From the NCBI GenBank assembly GCA_949361645.1, contig OX442434.1:4528788-4592787 (forward strand): a DNA stretch of 64,000 nucleotides, given 5' to 3'. The position numbers were made by a program, and so were the translations under genes. Positions 1-11,485 of the stretch are shown one piece after another (the stretch's first letter is position 1; each line of letters opens with the position of its first letter). Origin of the DNA: Spongilla lacustris (taxonomy: Eukaryota; Porifera; Demospongiae; Spongillida; Spongillidae). A model generated the notes under the pieces. The model saw only the letters and a list, made by a program, of their open reading frames with translations, was not told the origin of the DNA and did no database searches.

Positions 1-419
1 GGGGGGGGGGGGGCGGAGCCGGCTAATTTAACTTCATACAATGACATCGTTCGTACACACGACAGTGACATAGAGACGATATACTATCTCTGGTGACGCG
101 TAAAATTGCAAGCGTCGCCTATGTGATTCCCGCGATTTTTTTCTATGACTCACTTGAGCTAGGTGGTTTTCAAACTGATTTATGCAGCTGATGTACAGGG
201 GACGAAATCGAAATAGAATACTGTTCATTGCTTGAAGTAGGTTATCTGAGTATGATGCAAATTTTAAGTGGCTCAAGTATCGAAGTAACTAAGCGCACGT
301 GCAAATCTGACGAAACTGACAGATTAAACACACCCATTTAAAATCCACTTAAGCCTGGGAAAAAGAACAAGTTCAGTTGAGTGCAAGTGATCCATGCAAT
401 CTCTCTATGGAATAACATG

Positions 420-503
420 CAGACAAAAAATTGCGCGCGCTTCGCGCGCGCCCCTCCTCATCTATTATTCATGTCGGACCCCTCCACTCGCCGAATTCCT
501 GGA
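420..503 (-). mobile_element. Putative hAT-like transposon end
   Basis: Read on the minus strand from 503, the sequence starts CAGTGGCGGATCCAGGAATT, a CAG-initiated terminal repeat of the kind seen in hAT elements. A G-rich stretch and a short GC palindrome (gcgcgc/gcgcgc near 435-450) follow. Similar GGCGGAT(C/A)CAGG motifs lie at about 1,475-1,493 and 13,763-13,783, each beside a C homopolymer, which suggests one repeated family. I could not identify the opposite end or a target duplication. Confidence 0.35.
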
Positions 504-790
504 TCCGCCACTGTACTGACAACAAAGAAGAAATTGGGGCGAAGCGGCATACAGAGGAGGCCAAGGCAAAGGCGGCTGAAAGGCCAGGTTTCTTTACAAA
601 AAGAAGTCTGAGGTAAAGAGAGACGACGAACGACGAAAATACACAAAGAATCGCGAAAGACAATTGGACGCTAAACGAAAGCTCTACCACAAACATGCCG
701 AGACCGAGCGGGCTGCCAAACGAAAGCTCTACCATAAACATGCCGAGGCCAGGCGGGCTTTCAAGCGAAAGCCTTTCCCTTAGAACACGC
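500..790 (+). pseudogene. Lys/Arg-rich coding remnant with 45-bp tandem repeat
   Basis: The plus strand carries a basic, coiled-coil-like reading frame in which AKRKLYHKHAE occurs twice, encoded by two near-identical 45-bp units at 673-717 and 718-762, with a partial third unit to about 780. The frame shifts around 590 and stops after 780. Basic repetitive N-terminal segments of this style occur in some animal Helitron proteins, and a Helitron lies 1.3 kb downstream, so it may be a detached N-terminus. That link is inference; no conserved domain is visible. Confidence 0.35.
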
Positions 791-1374
791 CCCTTTTTAT
801 TTTGTACCACGCCCCTTCAGGCTCCCGAAGTGCCTCGATCTTCGTACTTGTGAAAACGAGTCAACGCGTGACGTACGAAAAGAAGTCCCAATTAATGACG
901 ATGAGATATTCATAGCTAAACCACAACCCACGCCACACAAAGCGGTGGATCCAATCACTAGCGCGAATCACGAATTGCTGTCAACATCAATGAGAATGTA
1001 AAGTACCTTGAAGACACAGAACTGCTAAAATTTTTGGTGTGATGCTGGGGACACTGTTTTAGCTGATCATGAGCGTTCATAGGCGGCTGGAGCGCCCAGG
1101 GGGCCTTAGCCCCCCCCCCCCCCAGGCTATGGCGCCTCTCTCTCCCCACCTCCAATCCCTAATCCACAACATGCGGAGCATAATTTAGCTTCTAGCGCTC
1201 GCTTGCATGCATATTAGCAACAATCCAGAGTCAAACGGTTACGCGCACATCAGAAATATCGTAAGCCACGCCCCTTTTGGCGCCCCTCGTGTGTTTGCCC
1301 CTCCCCTCGATAGATGCTGGGGCTGCCTCTGGCCGTTTAAGCAAATGGACTAAAATTGCAACTTACCGTTCAAA

Positions 1375-1493
1375 GGTGTGAAAAAAAGTATCGAAACCAG
1401 GAATTCAATGCTCAAAATTTTTTCCGGGGGCAGAGCCCCCGGACCCCCCTCCTAGCCCCCCCCCCCCTTTCAATATTCCTGGATCCGCCCTTA
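1375..1493 (-). mobile_element. Second hAT-like transposon end with C homopolymer
   Basis: A GGCGGATCCAGGAAT motif (minus strand, about 1,475-1,490) is followed inward by a C run (about 1,457-1,467) and a GC-rich hairpin (gggggc agag ccccc near 1,424-1,441). The arrangement matches the end at 420-503, so I read it as a second fragment of the same or a related non-autonomous DNA transposon. The outermost bases are degenerate. Confidence 0.3.
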
Positions 1494-2048
1494 AAATGCT
1501 GAGACGAGACGTGCCATAATAGAAGAGCCAAGTACCGGCTGAAAAAAAAAAGATGCCTTCAGATGGCGCCGTCTGAGAAGAGTGCAGCAGTGAGTTAAAG
1601 CATGTTGTTTAAATGTACGTGGTGTAACAAGCAAAATTATGCAATGGGAAAATCAGCCGTTTAGTGTACATGTATACGCATTTTTATTTATTTCATGACG
1701 GGACTGTGTATTTAGATCTAGAGCTCATACAGTACATCATAACTTAACAGGTTTATTTTAAACGTTTTGCAGGTTAACTATTTTTGAGCCAAGCTCTACT
1801 GCTAGAGAGAAGTTTTGCACGTGTATAGAAAAAGCATTGAGTAGTAATGACCAGTTGCTAGAAAAACTCATTCATGCATTTTATAACATGCACCCGTGGT
1901 TGGCTGATTAAGTATGTATTGCACCAGGTCAAGCTGCCATATGCAAAATAAGTGCAAATACATTGCTGAGTCTGGTACTGGATGTTCGTAGATCACAAGC
2001 AGGACTATTCATAAAATCAGTGTGGTCAATAAATAAACTCAATCTGAC

Positions 2049-4247
2049 TTGACTGGTAAGGTTGGCAGTCACACACGTAGTTCTGAGCCATTTTTCTATG
2101 ACACAGCATATACACACAATAAGCACATGGGTGTGATACCAGTAGCCACTAATGGCTTTTGTGTCGTGGCTAAAGAGATAAAGACAAAGGCTCCAGATAC
2201 AAATTTAGTTATTGAACGTCCTTATGCTTGGGGTTGTACTGATCAGTGCAAACTTCTTAGTAGTGAAGAGGTACAATTGGTGTTGACAACAAAAAGCCTT
2301 TTTACAAAGCCTGTAGTGGACATTAGGGCAACGCTGGACAGCGGATACTTATTTTGCCATGTCCATCGTGACTTGAATAGTGTTAAAGGGCAATTAGGCT
2401 CACGTATGAGTGAGCTCAGGGGCCATCCAATTGTCTGTGAGTTTCCAACGTGTCCATCTACTATGCGAGTACTGCAGTCAGGTTCTGTGCATTATCCTGT
2501 AATGCACAATTTATTGCGGCTGGTGTATTCCGCACTGCGGCCCCACAAAAACATTCTTGGCATACACAAGGCACTTGCTTTAGGTGATGTTGAAGCCCTC
2601 CTAAAATTTCTTGAATGCAAACAGCTATCCACCTTGTTTCATGAGAATGTAACAGATCATCAAACCTTTTGTGACGACAACTCCAAACCTGGTCTTGGTA
2701 GCATGGAAAATCACCTTAAAGTCACTCATGCAGAATTGATTGCAGATCTTGAAGCGCAGTTCAAAGATGACCCTGTCTATCCTTGCTTGAGCTGTGCACG
2801 ATTACATCATCGTAAGCAAGTGTCAGGTGTAAACTTCACAAATGAAAAGAAGTACAAAACAGGAGTGTTAAACAGCTTGTGGGTGATACCGCGGATGATC
2901 TTTATGTGTGCTCGTATTGTCGTCTGTATACCTCAACAAGAATACCATGCCGCCACGGTGTATTCTCAACGGCTTGATAACTGAGCCTGTACCAGATGAA
3001 CTTAAAGGACTAGATGCTTTAAGCAGGCAGCTAATTCAGAGGGCAAAGGCATTTCAAATGGTAGTACGCTTGGGCACATACATGTACAGTGGTAACCAGC
3101 CTGCCTACAACTCCCTCCAGGCATGCAAAGGTATGGTGGTTTTCTTACCATTGCCACTTAGCAATACACTTGAAACATTGGCCAGTGTTGAGGAGGGTGG
3201 CACTGTTGCATTGCCAGACCCTCAGCTATACGTCATAGTAAATGGCGTCCCAACCAAAGACAAAGTTATGTGGCAAACTTTGGTTGATGTAAAACGTATT
3301 AAAGCAGTTATACAGAAACTCAGAGAAACTAATTGGCTGTACCAGAATGTTAATGATTTGAGTATAGATGATGTGGGTCGAAAGGTAGTAGAAGTTGTTG
3401 ACAACACATCTAGTTGCATGCTAGAAAAAGTTACGGCCGACGATGTAGCTACTTTTCAAACATACACAATCCTGTCCTTGGATCAAAAGGTGCCCAATGT
3501 GATGGATACTGAGCAGTACAGGATGCATAATGTGAAGGAGACTCCACTTGATACAAGGCAACAGCACCTTGATGTGGCCTGTTTTCCAACTCTGTTCTCA
3601 AGTGGACGATTTGGAGAGTGTCATCCACGCAGCTTGGGCATATTTCCTTCTGAATATCCAAAGTCCAGACTACTTAGTAAGGACTCTCGCTTTCGCAAAG
3701 ATCCACAGTACGTATTCTTTTTGCAGTGGCAGCATGAAATAAGACAGCTGTCTGCTGGCATTTACAATCTTCTAAAAAGCACTGGTAGTAGTGCCATGCC
3801 AGTCAGTGTATTTCTCTCAAAGGTGTCCAAGTCAAATGAAGATGTAGAGAAAAGCCTTTCTACTATCTTACAATCTGTGCGCGGATCCAAGCAATATTGG
3901 TTTCTCCGCAGTTCTGAGCTGAAATGTATGCTAAGAGAATTTGGACCCCCAACACTGTTTCTGACTCTTGGCTGTGCAGAGTACGATTCAGAACACATAT
4001 CTCGATATGTGAGGAACATCAATGATGTTCCACAGAGCTACTCAATTTCCAGGCTTTGCATGGAAGATCCAATATTAGTGTCTAGGAAATTTTCACGCTC
4101 TGTTCAACATGGTACTTCTTAAGGGTGCTGTGCTTGGATGGGTGGAACACTACTTTTTAAAGATGGAGTACCAAGCAAGGGGGGTGCCACACTACCACTT
4201 GGTATTGTGGATAGCGGATGCCCCCGTCATTGGTCAAAGTAATCCTA
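2049..4247 (+). pseudogene. Helitron Rep N-terminal region and HUH core (frameshifted)
   Basis: The first frame (2,049 to about 2,900) encodes the Helitron N-terminal region. The frame then shifts through a Cys-rich segment (VCSYCRLYTSTR) into the frame of 2,970-4,110, which holds RLGTYMYSGNQPAYNSL, ACKGMVVFLPLPL, FPTLFSSGRFGECHPR and LFLTLGCAEYDSEHI, all typical of the Helitron helicase-like N-terminal domain. A second shift near 4,105 leads to EYQARGVPHYHLVLWI; its HYH triplet (4,190-4,198) is the metal-binding HUH motif of rolling-circle nucleases. The rest of Rep continues after another break at about 4,250. Family certain; this copy is inactive. Confidence 0.88.
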
Positions 4248-4258
4248 GTGATGTATAC

Positions 4259-4836
4259 TGAGCTGGATTCAGGAAAGGATAACCTGCAGAATTCCTGATG
4301 CAAACCTAAATCCAGAACTCCATAGGCTTGTTACAAATTATCAGTTGCACAAGTGCACAAATTACTGCAAGCGCAGAACCAAACTCCGACATGGTTACAT
4401 TACTCGGTGCAGGTTTGGTTTCCCTAGAGACAATGTAGAGTGTGCCGTTCTCAACCCAGTGGAGGAATGCCTCAAATCTAGGAAGAAGATACACAATCTC
4501 CCAAGATCAGCAGAAGAAGCACATGTCAATGATTACAACCCATTATTGCTCCTTTTGTGGAAGACAAATATGGACATCCAGTTTGTAGCAGAGTCATCAC
4601 TTGCCCTTGCTCACTACGTGACTGGATACATAACAAAGGCCGAGAAAGGTAATATGCAAGATGTTTGGCAACAGGTCAATGCAAATGTCAGCCTGTATAG
4701 CAAGCTGTGGAGTTATGAGGTTCGTAGTTTAAGGTCAAGGGAGTGTGGTCTGTACGAGGCTAGTGACCTGTTGCTAGGAGACCATTTATGTGAAAAGTCA
4801 GAGGAGGGTAGACGTCTCAATGCCACACAAACGTAA
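4259..4836 (+). pseudogene. Helitron Rep C-terminal part with Y-x3-Y catalytic motif
   Basis: The segment starts LSWIQERITCRIPDANLNP. LVTNYQLHKCTNYCKRR and CRFGFPR follow, the Cys/His-rich block after the HUH motif in Helitron Rep. HYVTGYITKAEK then supplies two tyrosines three residues apart (codons 4,615-4,617 and 4,627-4,629), the Y2 motif that in Helitrons makes the covalent 5'-DNA link. NPLLLLLWKTNMDIQ just upstream is also characteristic. The frame ends at 4,836 by a shift; the linker to the helicase continues from about 4,790 in another frame. Confidence 0.88.
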
Positions 4837-4837
4837 G

Positions 4838-5368
4838 CGCAGGTTGAAAAACTATAGCATTCTGCTAAAGATGCAGGAGAGTGACCCCAACTCCACAAAT
4901 ATTTTGGAAACTGGTATGATGGATACATATTATCCTCAAAGGCCAACTGAACTAGAAATGGTCTGTCTGTATGACTTCATCAAGTGGTACGAGTACCGTG
5001 GTGGTGATGAAATAGGTAATCGCATGTACACTAAGGTGTCAAAAGCAAGGCTTCCTAACCACAAGCTCTTTGACCCAACCAGTGAGCACCAGAGAGAAGA
5101 GTTTTATTATTCTCTCATGCTGTTATTTGTGCCATTCAGAGATGAGAGCGCCCTTATACATGACAATGAGAGTGCTGAGGCAGCCTTTAATCGGTACATG
5201 GGTGACAATGCAGATCTGTGTGCTCACCATGGCAAACTGCAGTTGATGCTGCAGGCACAGTCGAAGGTGAAAGAAATAAATGAGGCTAGAGAGATGCAAG
5301 ATCCTCCAGGTTCCAATGTAGAGGAAGATATCTATGTAAGGGGTGAACCTAAAGATGCACTAGACTGA
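4838..5368 (+). pseudogene. Helitron Rep-helicase linker region
   Basis: The frame carries TYYPQRPTELEMVCLYDFI, LPNHKLFDP and a segment ending LFVPFRDES, conserved between Rep and helicase in animal Helitrons. Its true start is the frameshift near 4,800-4,840, not a methionine. It ends in a stop at 5,366-5,368, after which about 70 bases are degenerate before the helicase begins. It has no enzymatic motif of its own and forms part of the Rep-Hel polyprotein. Confidence 0.75.
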
Positions 5369-5437
5369 AGATGTCTTTCACCTAAATGAGCGCCCATTGG
5401 AGGTTACTTTGCAATGCTAAATGCTGATTAGCTGCAC

Positions 5438-6805
5438 GTGTTTAACAACATCACTTATCATTTGAGACACCAAAGCAATCACGAGAATGGCACTTGCTCG
5501 TGCGATAAACTCTGTCCTCTTCTCATGTTTCTCTCTGGTGTGGGTGGTACTGGGAAATCATTCCTCATTCACACAATCAGAGTCCAGATTGCTGAGATAT
5601 GGAAGGACGTTCCTGATGCATTAACATGTGCCATAGCAGCCTACAGGACTGGCCACATTCAACATTGGTGGTGTAACTGTACATCGCCTGTTTCAGTTGC
5701 CAGTTGAACATGATTCGAGGACATCAACATATTGGCCATTACCTAAGGAATCACTAAAGATTATGCGTAATGGCTTCCAACACGGGAAATTAGTGATAAT
5801 TGATGAGATGTCTATGCTGACAAGTCTCAACTTGGCCTACATTCATTTGAGATTAGACGAATTGTTTGGTGGTGATGATTGGTTTGATATTCTATTTGTG
5901 GGAGACATTTTGCAGTTACCTCCAGTTAACGGCTCCCAAGTTTTCCACAATGTTAGCAACAAAGTGATTGCTGCATGTCTGGGCTGCTTGACTTCCATTA
6001 GCATTTGGCGTGAAACCATAACTTATGACGAATTAACGATTAATGAATGCCAGAAAACAGATTCCGTGTTTGGTGCACTGTTGAGATAAGTTAGGGTAAA
6101 CTGCATAACTGAGGGGACAAAGGAACAGTTGCAGAAGGCAGTGATAAAGTGCACTGCAGCTGAAAAGTTTTTAGAGCTACAGACCTGTGGTCAGTCCCCT
6201 GTGTGCCTTCTTCCAACAAGAAAGGCATGTGATGACTTCAATAATTCCATGCTAACAAAGGCTGGGTCACTCGTGGTAAAAATCAATTCCATAGATGAAT
6301 ATGATGAAACAGGTGGGATTAAGTGGACAAAGAAGGCCTCTGTAGAACTGGGTAAAATGAACAAAGATTGTAACATGACTGCCGGGTTAGAGGCGGAATT
6401 GGTATTAGCAGTAGGTGCAAGAGTCATGTTACGCCGAAACATAGCTACAAGCAGTGGGTTAGTCAATGGAGCTCTGGGTATTGTTACCTCTATACACAAA
6501 GACTCCATTGAGGTTACATTTGACCACACTCCAAATACACGGTTCAAAATTGAGTGTGTAAATAGCAAATTTCAGGTCATGCGATGTTACTTTCTATGTA
6601 GGAAGCAGTTCCCCCTTATACTAGCATACGCAGTAACAATACATAAATCACAAGGAATTTCACTTGACTGTGCAATTTAGTAGACCTTTCACATGAAGTG
6701 TTTGCAACAGGCATGGCATATGTTGCACTATCAAGAGTTAGGACATTGGCAGGCCTGCTCTTAATAGAATTTGATCCCATGTCTATCAAAGTTTGCAAAG
6801 TGTGA
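5438..6805 (+). pseudogene. Helitron PIF1-like helicase domain (frameshifted)
   Basis: Superfamily 1 helicase motifs appear in order but in several frames. Walker A is LSGVGGTGKSF (about 5,530-5,560). Walker B is LVIIDEMSM (about 5,790-5,817), followed by FVGDILQLPPV (about 5,895-5,930). The C-terminal half has LAVGARVMLRRNI and GLVNGALGIVTS (about 6,400-6,490), then AYAVTIHKSQGISLD (about 6,625-6,670). After a stop at 6,680 the homology resumes as MAYVALSRVR. In the family, this 5'-to-3' helicase unwinds the element during transposition. Breaks near 5,690, 6,090 and 6,680 make it inactive. Confidence 0.88.
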
Positions 6806-6985
6806 ATCGAAGAGGTCAATAGATTAAGAGAATGCTTAAGACCTGACCTTGCATGCATGTAACGAAGTGCCGGTAGCAAAACAAGACACTAAAAGGCGGA
6901 AGAAGCTTTGTGGCATTTCCTTTGGGGGCGAAATTAAACAGTTTTCTAAACAGTCCAAACACACCACATCTGGCCAATTGGTTGA

Positions 6986-7633
6986 ATGCTGTTCAAATGC
7001 AGGCAACGAAATGCTTGCTGTTCCACAAAAACATTGGTTGCCACTAATGGTAATGATGATGTCATAGTGATTCCAGATGCTCCACTTGCTTCATGGCCTG
7101 AGCTTTGTTACCATCAAACGGACGAAGTCTGGCAGCGAGAAAAGTGTAGGCAACTGGGTTTGAGGTTTCATTGTGCACCCAATTTCCAGCGAGGTGGACG
7201 GGACATTATATTATGCAAACCAGACGAAACAAGCATGGTTAGAATAAGAGGTGATGGGAATTGCCTATTTAGAGCATTCTCATTCATATTAACTGGATCT
7301 GAAAGTCAGCATTTTAAAGTGCGCAAAACTATTGTTGCTCACATGAGAACCATTTCACACTTATTAGAAGGCTCACCCCACACAAATATTACGGCCACTA
7401 CTATTGAAAAATGCATAGCTAGAGATCAGCGTGCTACCTATGGTACTGAAGCTGAAATGTTAACATTTGCTCATTTGCTGCAATGCAACATGTATTCATT
7501 TAATCCCACTGGTAGGCAGAATTGGTTCCCAGTTTTTTCCCATCACACCTTAACAGAAGATGTAGGGCAACAGTCTTTGTATATTAGTTGGACAAACAAT
7601 AATCACTTTGATGTTGTAGCTGCACAAGTGTAA
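6986..7633 (+). CDS. OTU-family cysteine protease domain of the Helitron
   Basis: An open frame of about 215 residues contains RGDGNCLFRAFSFILTGSE (about 7,250-7,305), the OTU signature with the catalytic Asp-Gly-Asn-Cys block, and ends with NNNHFDVV (about 7,595-7,620), which carries the catalytic histidine. OTU enzymes usually cleave ubiquitin chains, and OTU domains are known passengers in several animal Helitron lineages. Here the domain follows the helicase and both catalytic motifs are intact, although the rest of the element is broken. The true start is unclear; residues before position 80 look unconserved and may be linker. Confidence 0.8.
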   Translation: MLFKCRQRNACCSTKTLVATNGNDDVIVIPDAPLASWPELCYHQTDEVWQREKCRQLGLRFHCAPNFQRGGRDIILCKPDETSMVRIRGDGNCLFRAFSFILTGSESQHFKVRKTIVAHMRTISHLLEGSPHTNITATTIEKCIARDQRATYGTEAEMLTFAHLLQCNMYSFNPTGRQNWFPVFSHHTLTEDVGQQSLYISWTNNNHFDVVAAQV

Positions 7634-7857
7634 TCAGCATACAGTTTACACAGCACAGCAGTGTATGTAATCTCTCAGGTTGTGTGTTTGATGAACAGAT
7701 ACAGCGGAGGTCACCTCCAGAATGAATTGTTTGCACGTGTCTCATGACTTGTCTTGTTTTGTGTTTGCAAACAGTGTCATGCACAGCACACTTGGTTGCC
7801 TATATATTCAAGCAAGCATGTTACCTCTGTGTTGTATAACTGAATTTGCAACCCCTA

Positions 7858-8035
7858 CAGCTAGACGTCACGCAACCCCCCCCCCCCCCCCCCCGGCTAG
7901 ATGTCACGCAACCCCACCACTACCGCCACCGCCAGGTCCACCGGCCAGACGTCACGCAACGCCACTGCGTCGACCGAGGCCCCGGGCTGAACGGGGGGGG
8001 GGGGGGGGGGGGCTAGATTTAGGGGACGACCCCAC
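7858..8035. repeat. Degenerate CTAGACGTCACGCAAC repeats with C and G homopolymers
   Basis: The word CTAGA(C/T)GTCACGCAAC or a close variant occurs at about 7,861, 7,897 and 7,945. Runs of C (7,877-7,894) and G (7,994-8,012) accompany them. This is a low-complexity GC island inside AT-rich DNA, just downstream of the Helitron coding region. Its function is unknown; it could be the edge of another transposon. Confidence 0.5.
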
Positions 8036-9562
8036 TCGCCCCCATCCCCCTCCACCACGAATAATAAATTACGGACCATATTTTATATGCTATTGTTGTC
8101 AACACACCTGGGGCAAAACAATGAGGGTAACAAGTATTAAGCCAAGGATGTAGGATTGGTTGCAGCTAGTGGTGCAAAAAGCACGTATATATGGTTCGCA
8201 GGTATAGTAATGCTAGAATACTTTAAATCCTTGGAACATTTAGACAGTAGGATGCGTGAGGTGCAAATATCACTTAAGTGTAATGCAGGATTTATTTAGT
8301 CTGCGCCTGCGCAGTACAATGTATTGACGGAACCTTTTGTAATAGATTGTCACACGCACACCCGTGATCACACATATATATATATACACCTTATTTTTGT
8401 ATGTTTGTCAGTCTGCACCTCGTGTATACCTGCTATAAATTCTTGGCCGCTTACATAAGCAAAGGTTAGCCTCTTAATTAGTTTTACATACCATACACCT
8501 ACTTGCAGGTGGGCCTGCAAAGCTCTATGATGAAATAAATTCTGATTCCTGACTGAGTGCCAACTCAGAACATTGGTCATTCTGAAGTTACAGTTCGAGA
8601 CTGTATTGGGGATATAGGATAGGCTTCAAGCTGCCAATACATGTATACATGATGACAGCTGCAATGAAACTGACGAACCCCGGCAGATAGATGGAATGTT
8701 GTTGTTTTCAGGAACTGATTATAAAAGTATAATGCAAATATACTTAATAGCAGCTGACATTGTAAGGGATACTTTTGTCAAACTCGATGCTCAGTGGATA
8801 CCGGCAATGTTTCATGCCAGACAGATTTCTAGCTCAACACAGCATGACACATGGAAGTTGAGAAGAATTGAAAACTGAAGGATGAAGTTGTATTATCAAG
8901 GAGTTGAACTGAGATGGCTTTGGAAAAAAAGAATAGTTACTCAGCAGTTCTTTGTGTGATCTTACCATATCTACTATGCTGGATTGCCAAATCATGCATA
9001 TCACACTGCTATAGGACTCCATAAAATGCTTGGACAGGTCAATTTGGCATTCATCACTCCTCAGAATCTCGTTAATACAGACATATTATTGTATTAAGTT
9101 GTCACCTTTGGTATATTGGCCTGATCGTGAGCAATTACAGGGAACCACTCAAATGTGTTCAGAGCAAATTATGGAACAATAATATAGATTGTTATAGAGC
9201 CAGATCAGAGCATGCACTGACCTGCATGGAGCACTTACAAACACCAAAACTTGCACAGTCCACAAGGTTCTATCAGTTTCATTTCACAAGACTGCATGTG
9301 GGTTACTTACATGTATAATAAGCTCCTACCATGCAGGTGGTTGCATAATGGCTGATAGAGGGTTTAATGTTGCTGATCAGTCGTGTTGGAAGTGTGGGTG
9401 TTATAGTATTCAGTGTAACCAACTGAAGGATTTCCAATCTTTGGATTATACAATTCTAAGAGTCAAAGCTTCTCTTGACCTTTTAGTGAAAGACCAATAT
9501 GCCCCCCCGGTATTTTGCCACGTTGGACAAGATTGTACATGTGTGCTGTGCCTTAACTATAT
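8036..9562. other. Gene-free stretch between Helitron and inverted duplication
   Basis: I recognise no gene here. The stretch is AT-rich, with a short TA-dinucleotide run near 8,370-8,388. Open frames of about 60-80 codons exist, but none shows a known motif or convincing splice signals. Some of it may be Helitron 3' sequence, because the Helitron 3' terminus was not located. Confidence 0.4.
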
Positions 9563-9819
9563 CTGGAAAGCAAGAAGGATAGCATGAAGACCCAATACTG
9601 GCTTGATCCGGAAAGTATGAAGGAAAGCGCGAAGGCTTACTTCGATCAACAATCGAGAACTGATTTAGCCTTCAAACAAGATCAATATGAGGCAAATCAA
9701 AAGGCCAAGAGAGATATCTCAAGGATAAACAGCTTCAGGAAAAGAAATCCTACGAGGTAGGAGTGTACCATTTGGGTGCAATATGTCCAAAATTTATTCA
9801 CGCGCAAGGAACCGGTATA

Positions 9820-9989
<170 letters not shown>

Positions 9990-10095
9990 TCTTGCGAGTG
10001 TAGATAGCACAACTCGCAGGAAACGTATAACGCCCACAATATGTACCATGTGCTTGAATAATTAATGCCTTTTAGCTCTGCACGGTACACGACAG

Positions 10096-11274
10096 CTTTG
10101 TTCTTGACATGGTCGCAAACAATGCTGCTCTGAGGAAGGTATGTTGTATTCATTCAAATGTGTGTGTCTGCCAGATGTTGGCCAATGTTATTAGGTGGAG
10201 ATGGAGGAACACCATCCTACTTAGGATGAGGGGTAGATCACTCTGGTATGTGTATGTTTGTGTGTGCCATGTCTCATGGATAGTTGCATGATGAGGGGTG
10301 TACTGCTTATCTGTGTGATGTTGTGCTAGCTGTGCTAGCTATCCCCACCCCCTTTCCTCCTGTCTCATCTTCTCTTCTCTGCTTCTCTTCTCTCTTTCCT
10401 TCCTATTCTCACTTCCCCTCCCTTCCCCATTCTCTTTTCCCTTCCCCTCCTCTCTTCTCTTCCCCTTCTCTTCTCCATTCACTCTCCCCCTTCCCTCCTC
10501 TCCCCCTTTTCTTCTCCCTTCCCTCCTCTCTCCCTTCTTTTCTTCCTCCCCCTCATCTACCCATTCCCTTCTTCCTTCCCCTCCTCCCCCATTCCCATTC
10601 ACTTCTCCCTCCCCCTCCTCTCCCCTCACCTCTCTCCCCTTCCCTCCTCTTCTCCTTTCCCCTCCTCTCTCCTCTCCCTCTCACCTCTCCCCTGTCCTCT
10701 TCTCTCTCCTCTCCTATTCCCCTTTCCTCTCTCCTGTCTTCCCCCTCCTTTACTTCCTTCTCCACCTATTTGCCCCAACACAGCTGGATACAACGGATAC
10801 AGTTTGGCCATGATGGTAGAACTATTCTGTGCTGTACTCAGTGGTGGTCCTTTTGCCTATACCACATATGAAATGGCAAGCAACCTAGTAAGCATCTTTG
10901 GTTTGAATGGCCAATTGCTTTAATCATATATACTCACATCAAAGACAGACATTTTAATGGCGATTAATCCTGATGCTTTGGCTATTGGCTTTGAAGAACG
11001 TATGAGTACCTTCAGTCAAGAGATGAGGGCTTTTAATCATGGGAGGATAGTTGTGATGGAGATTCTTGTGTATGACATGCGGCCAAGGGTGTGCGTGCTA
11101 TGCTTAGGATTTTTGGTTGGAGCCATGGGAAGGGCATTTATGGTTTGATCTCACATTATATTTTGTTACTTCACTACTAATGCCTCCTTTCCTCCACTAC
11201 TACTTTGTTTAGGGATCCCCTCGCCAACCAGTCACATGCCAGTTCAGAGACATTCACTGTTTAAAAGAAATTGT
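10096..11274 (+). pseudogene. Ldh_2-family dehydrogenase C-terminal exons, left copy (broken)
   Basis: Several blocks match, in order, the C-terminal half of the NAD(P)-dependent malate/L-lactate dehydrogenase family Ldh_2. Exon 10,096-10,138 encodes FVLDMVANNAALRK (family PFVLDMATSxVARGK). An LLGGDG block lies near 10,190-10,205. Exon 10,784-10,887 encodes AGYNGYSLAMMVELFCAVLS (family GYKGYGLALMVEILxGVLSG). A block from about 10,949 has ILMAINPDAL (family FLAIDPxAF). A last exon, 11,213-11,274, ends DPLANQSHASSETFTV and stop. Compared with the right copy, this one lacks about 11 bp after the GGD block and 1 bp near 10,872; both shift the frame. The N-terminal half of the gene was not found. 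Confidence 0.7.
10341..10767 (+). repeat. Polypyrimidine (C/T) tract of about 420 bp
   Basis: The plus strand is almost entirely C and T, in irregular CCCTTCC/TCTCCT units. The tract sits in an intron of the left Ldh_2-like copy, just before the GYNGYSL exon. Open frames in it (Ser/Pro/Leu-rich or Glu/Gly/Arg-rich) are compositional artefacts. Long homopurine-homopyrimidine tracts can form triplex DNA. Confidence 0.95.
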
Positions 11275-11485
11275 TTGATTGTGATGTGATTTAATGATGA
11301 TAGCAAGTGAGCAGATCAAACCGTCTTATTCTACATACTGCTGTGATGTACAATTTATGCGATGCAATAGGTGGTATTCCAAGGTTGCATTTCCTTTTTT
11401 GTTTGCTCTCATGCATGCAATGTTTAAGTACATGTCGGAACCCACCATGGAAAATAATGGAGTGAAAAGAGATATAAAAATTTAT

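Larger units (their letters stand above)
2049..7633 (+). mobile_element. Decayed autonomous Helitron (Rep-helicase-OTU)
   Basis: In order, the plus strand encodes a Helitron N-terminal region, a HUH Rep nuclease core, a two-tyrosine Rep motif, a PIF1-like superfamily 1 helicase and a C-terminal OTU-type cysteine protease. This Rep/Hel combination defines Helitrons, which move by a rolling-circle-like mechanism. The reading frame is broken by several frameshifts and stops (near 2,900, 4,105, 4,250, 4,800, 5,400, 5,690, 6,090, 6,680 and 6,800), so the copy cannot make one protein. I could not fix the 5' TC and 3' CTRR-hairpin termini; the span given is the coding part only. Confidence 0.9.

Noticed and set aside
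7704..7720. GGAGGTCACCTCC hairpin as a possible Helitron 3' end
   Set aside because: No CTRR tetranucleotide follows at the expected distance, and no matching 5' TC end was found, so the terminus is unsupported.
9348..9587. 80-codon frame with several cysteines just left of the duplicated arm
   Set aside because: No conserved motif, no splice support and no counterpart beside the right arm.
10284..10871. Ser/Pro/Leu-rich and Glu/Gly/Arg-rich open frames over the polypyrimidine tract
   Set aside because: Compositional artefact of a one-sided C/T tract that lies in an intron of the Ldh_2-like copy.
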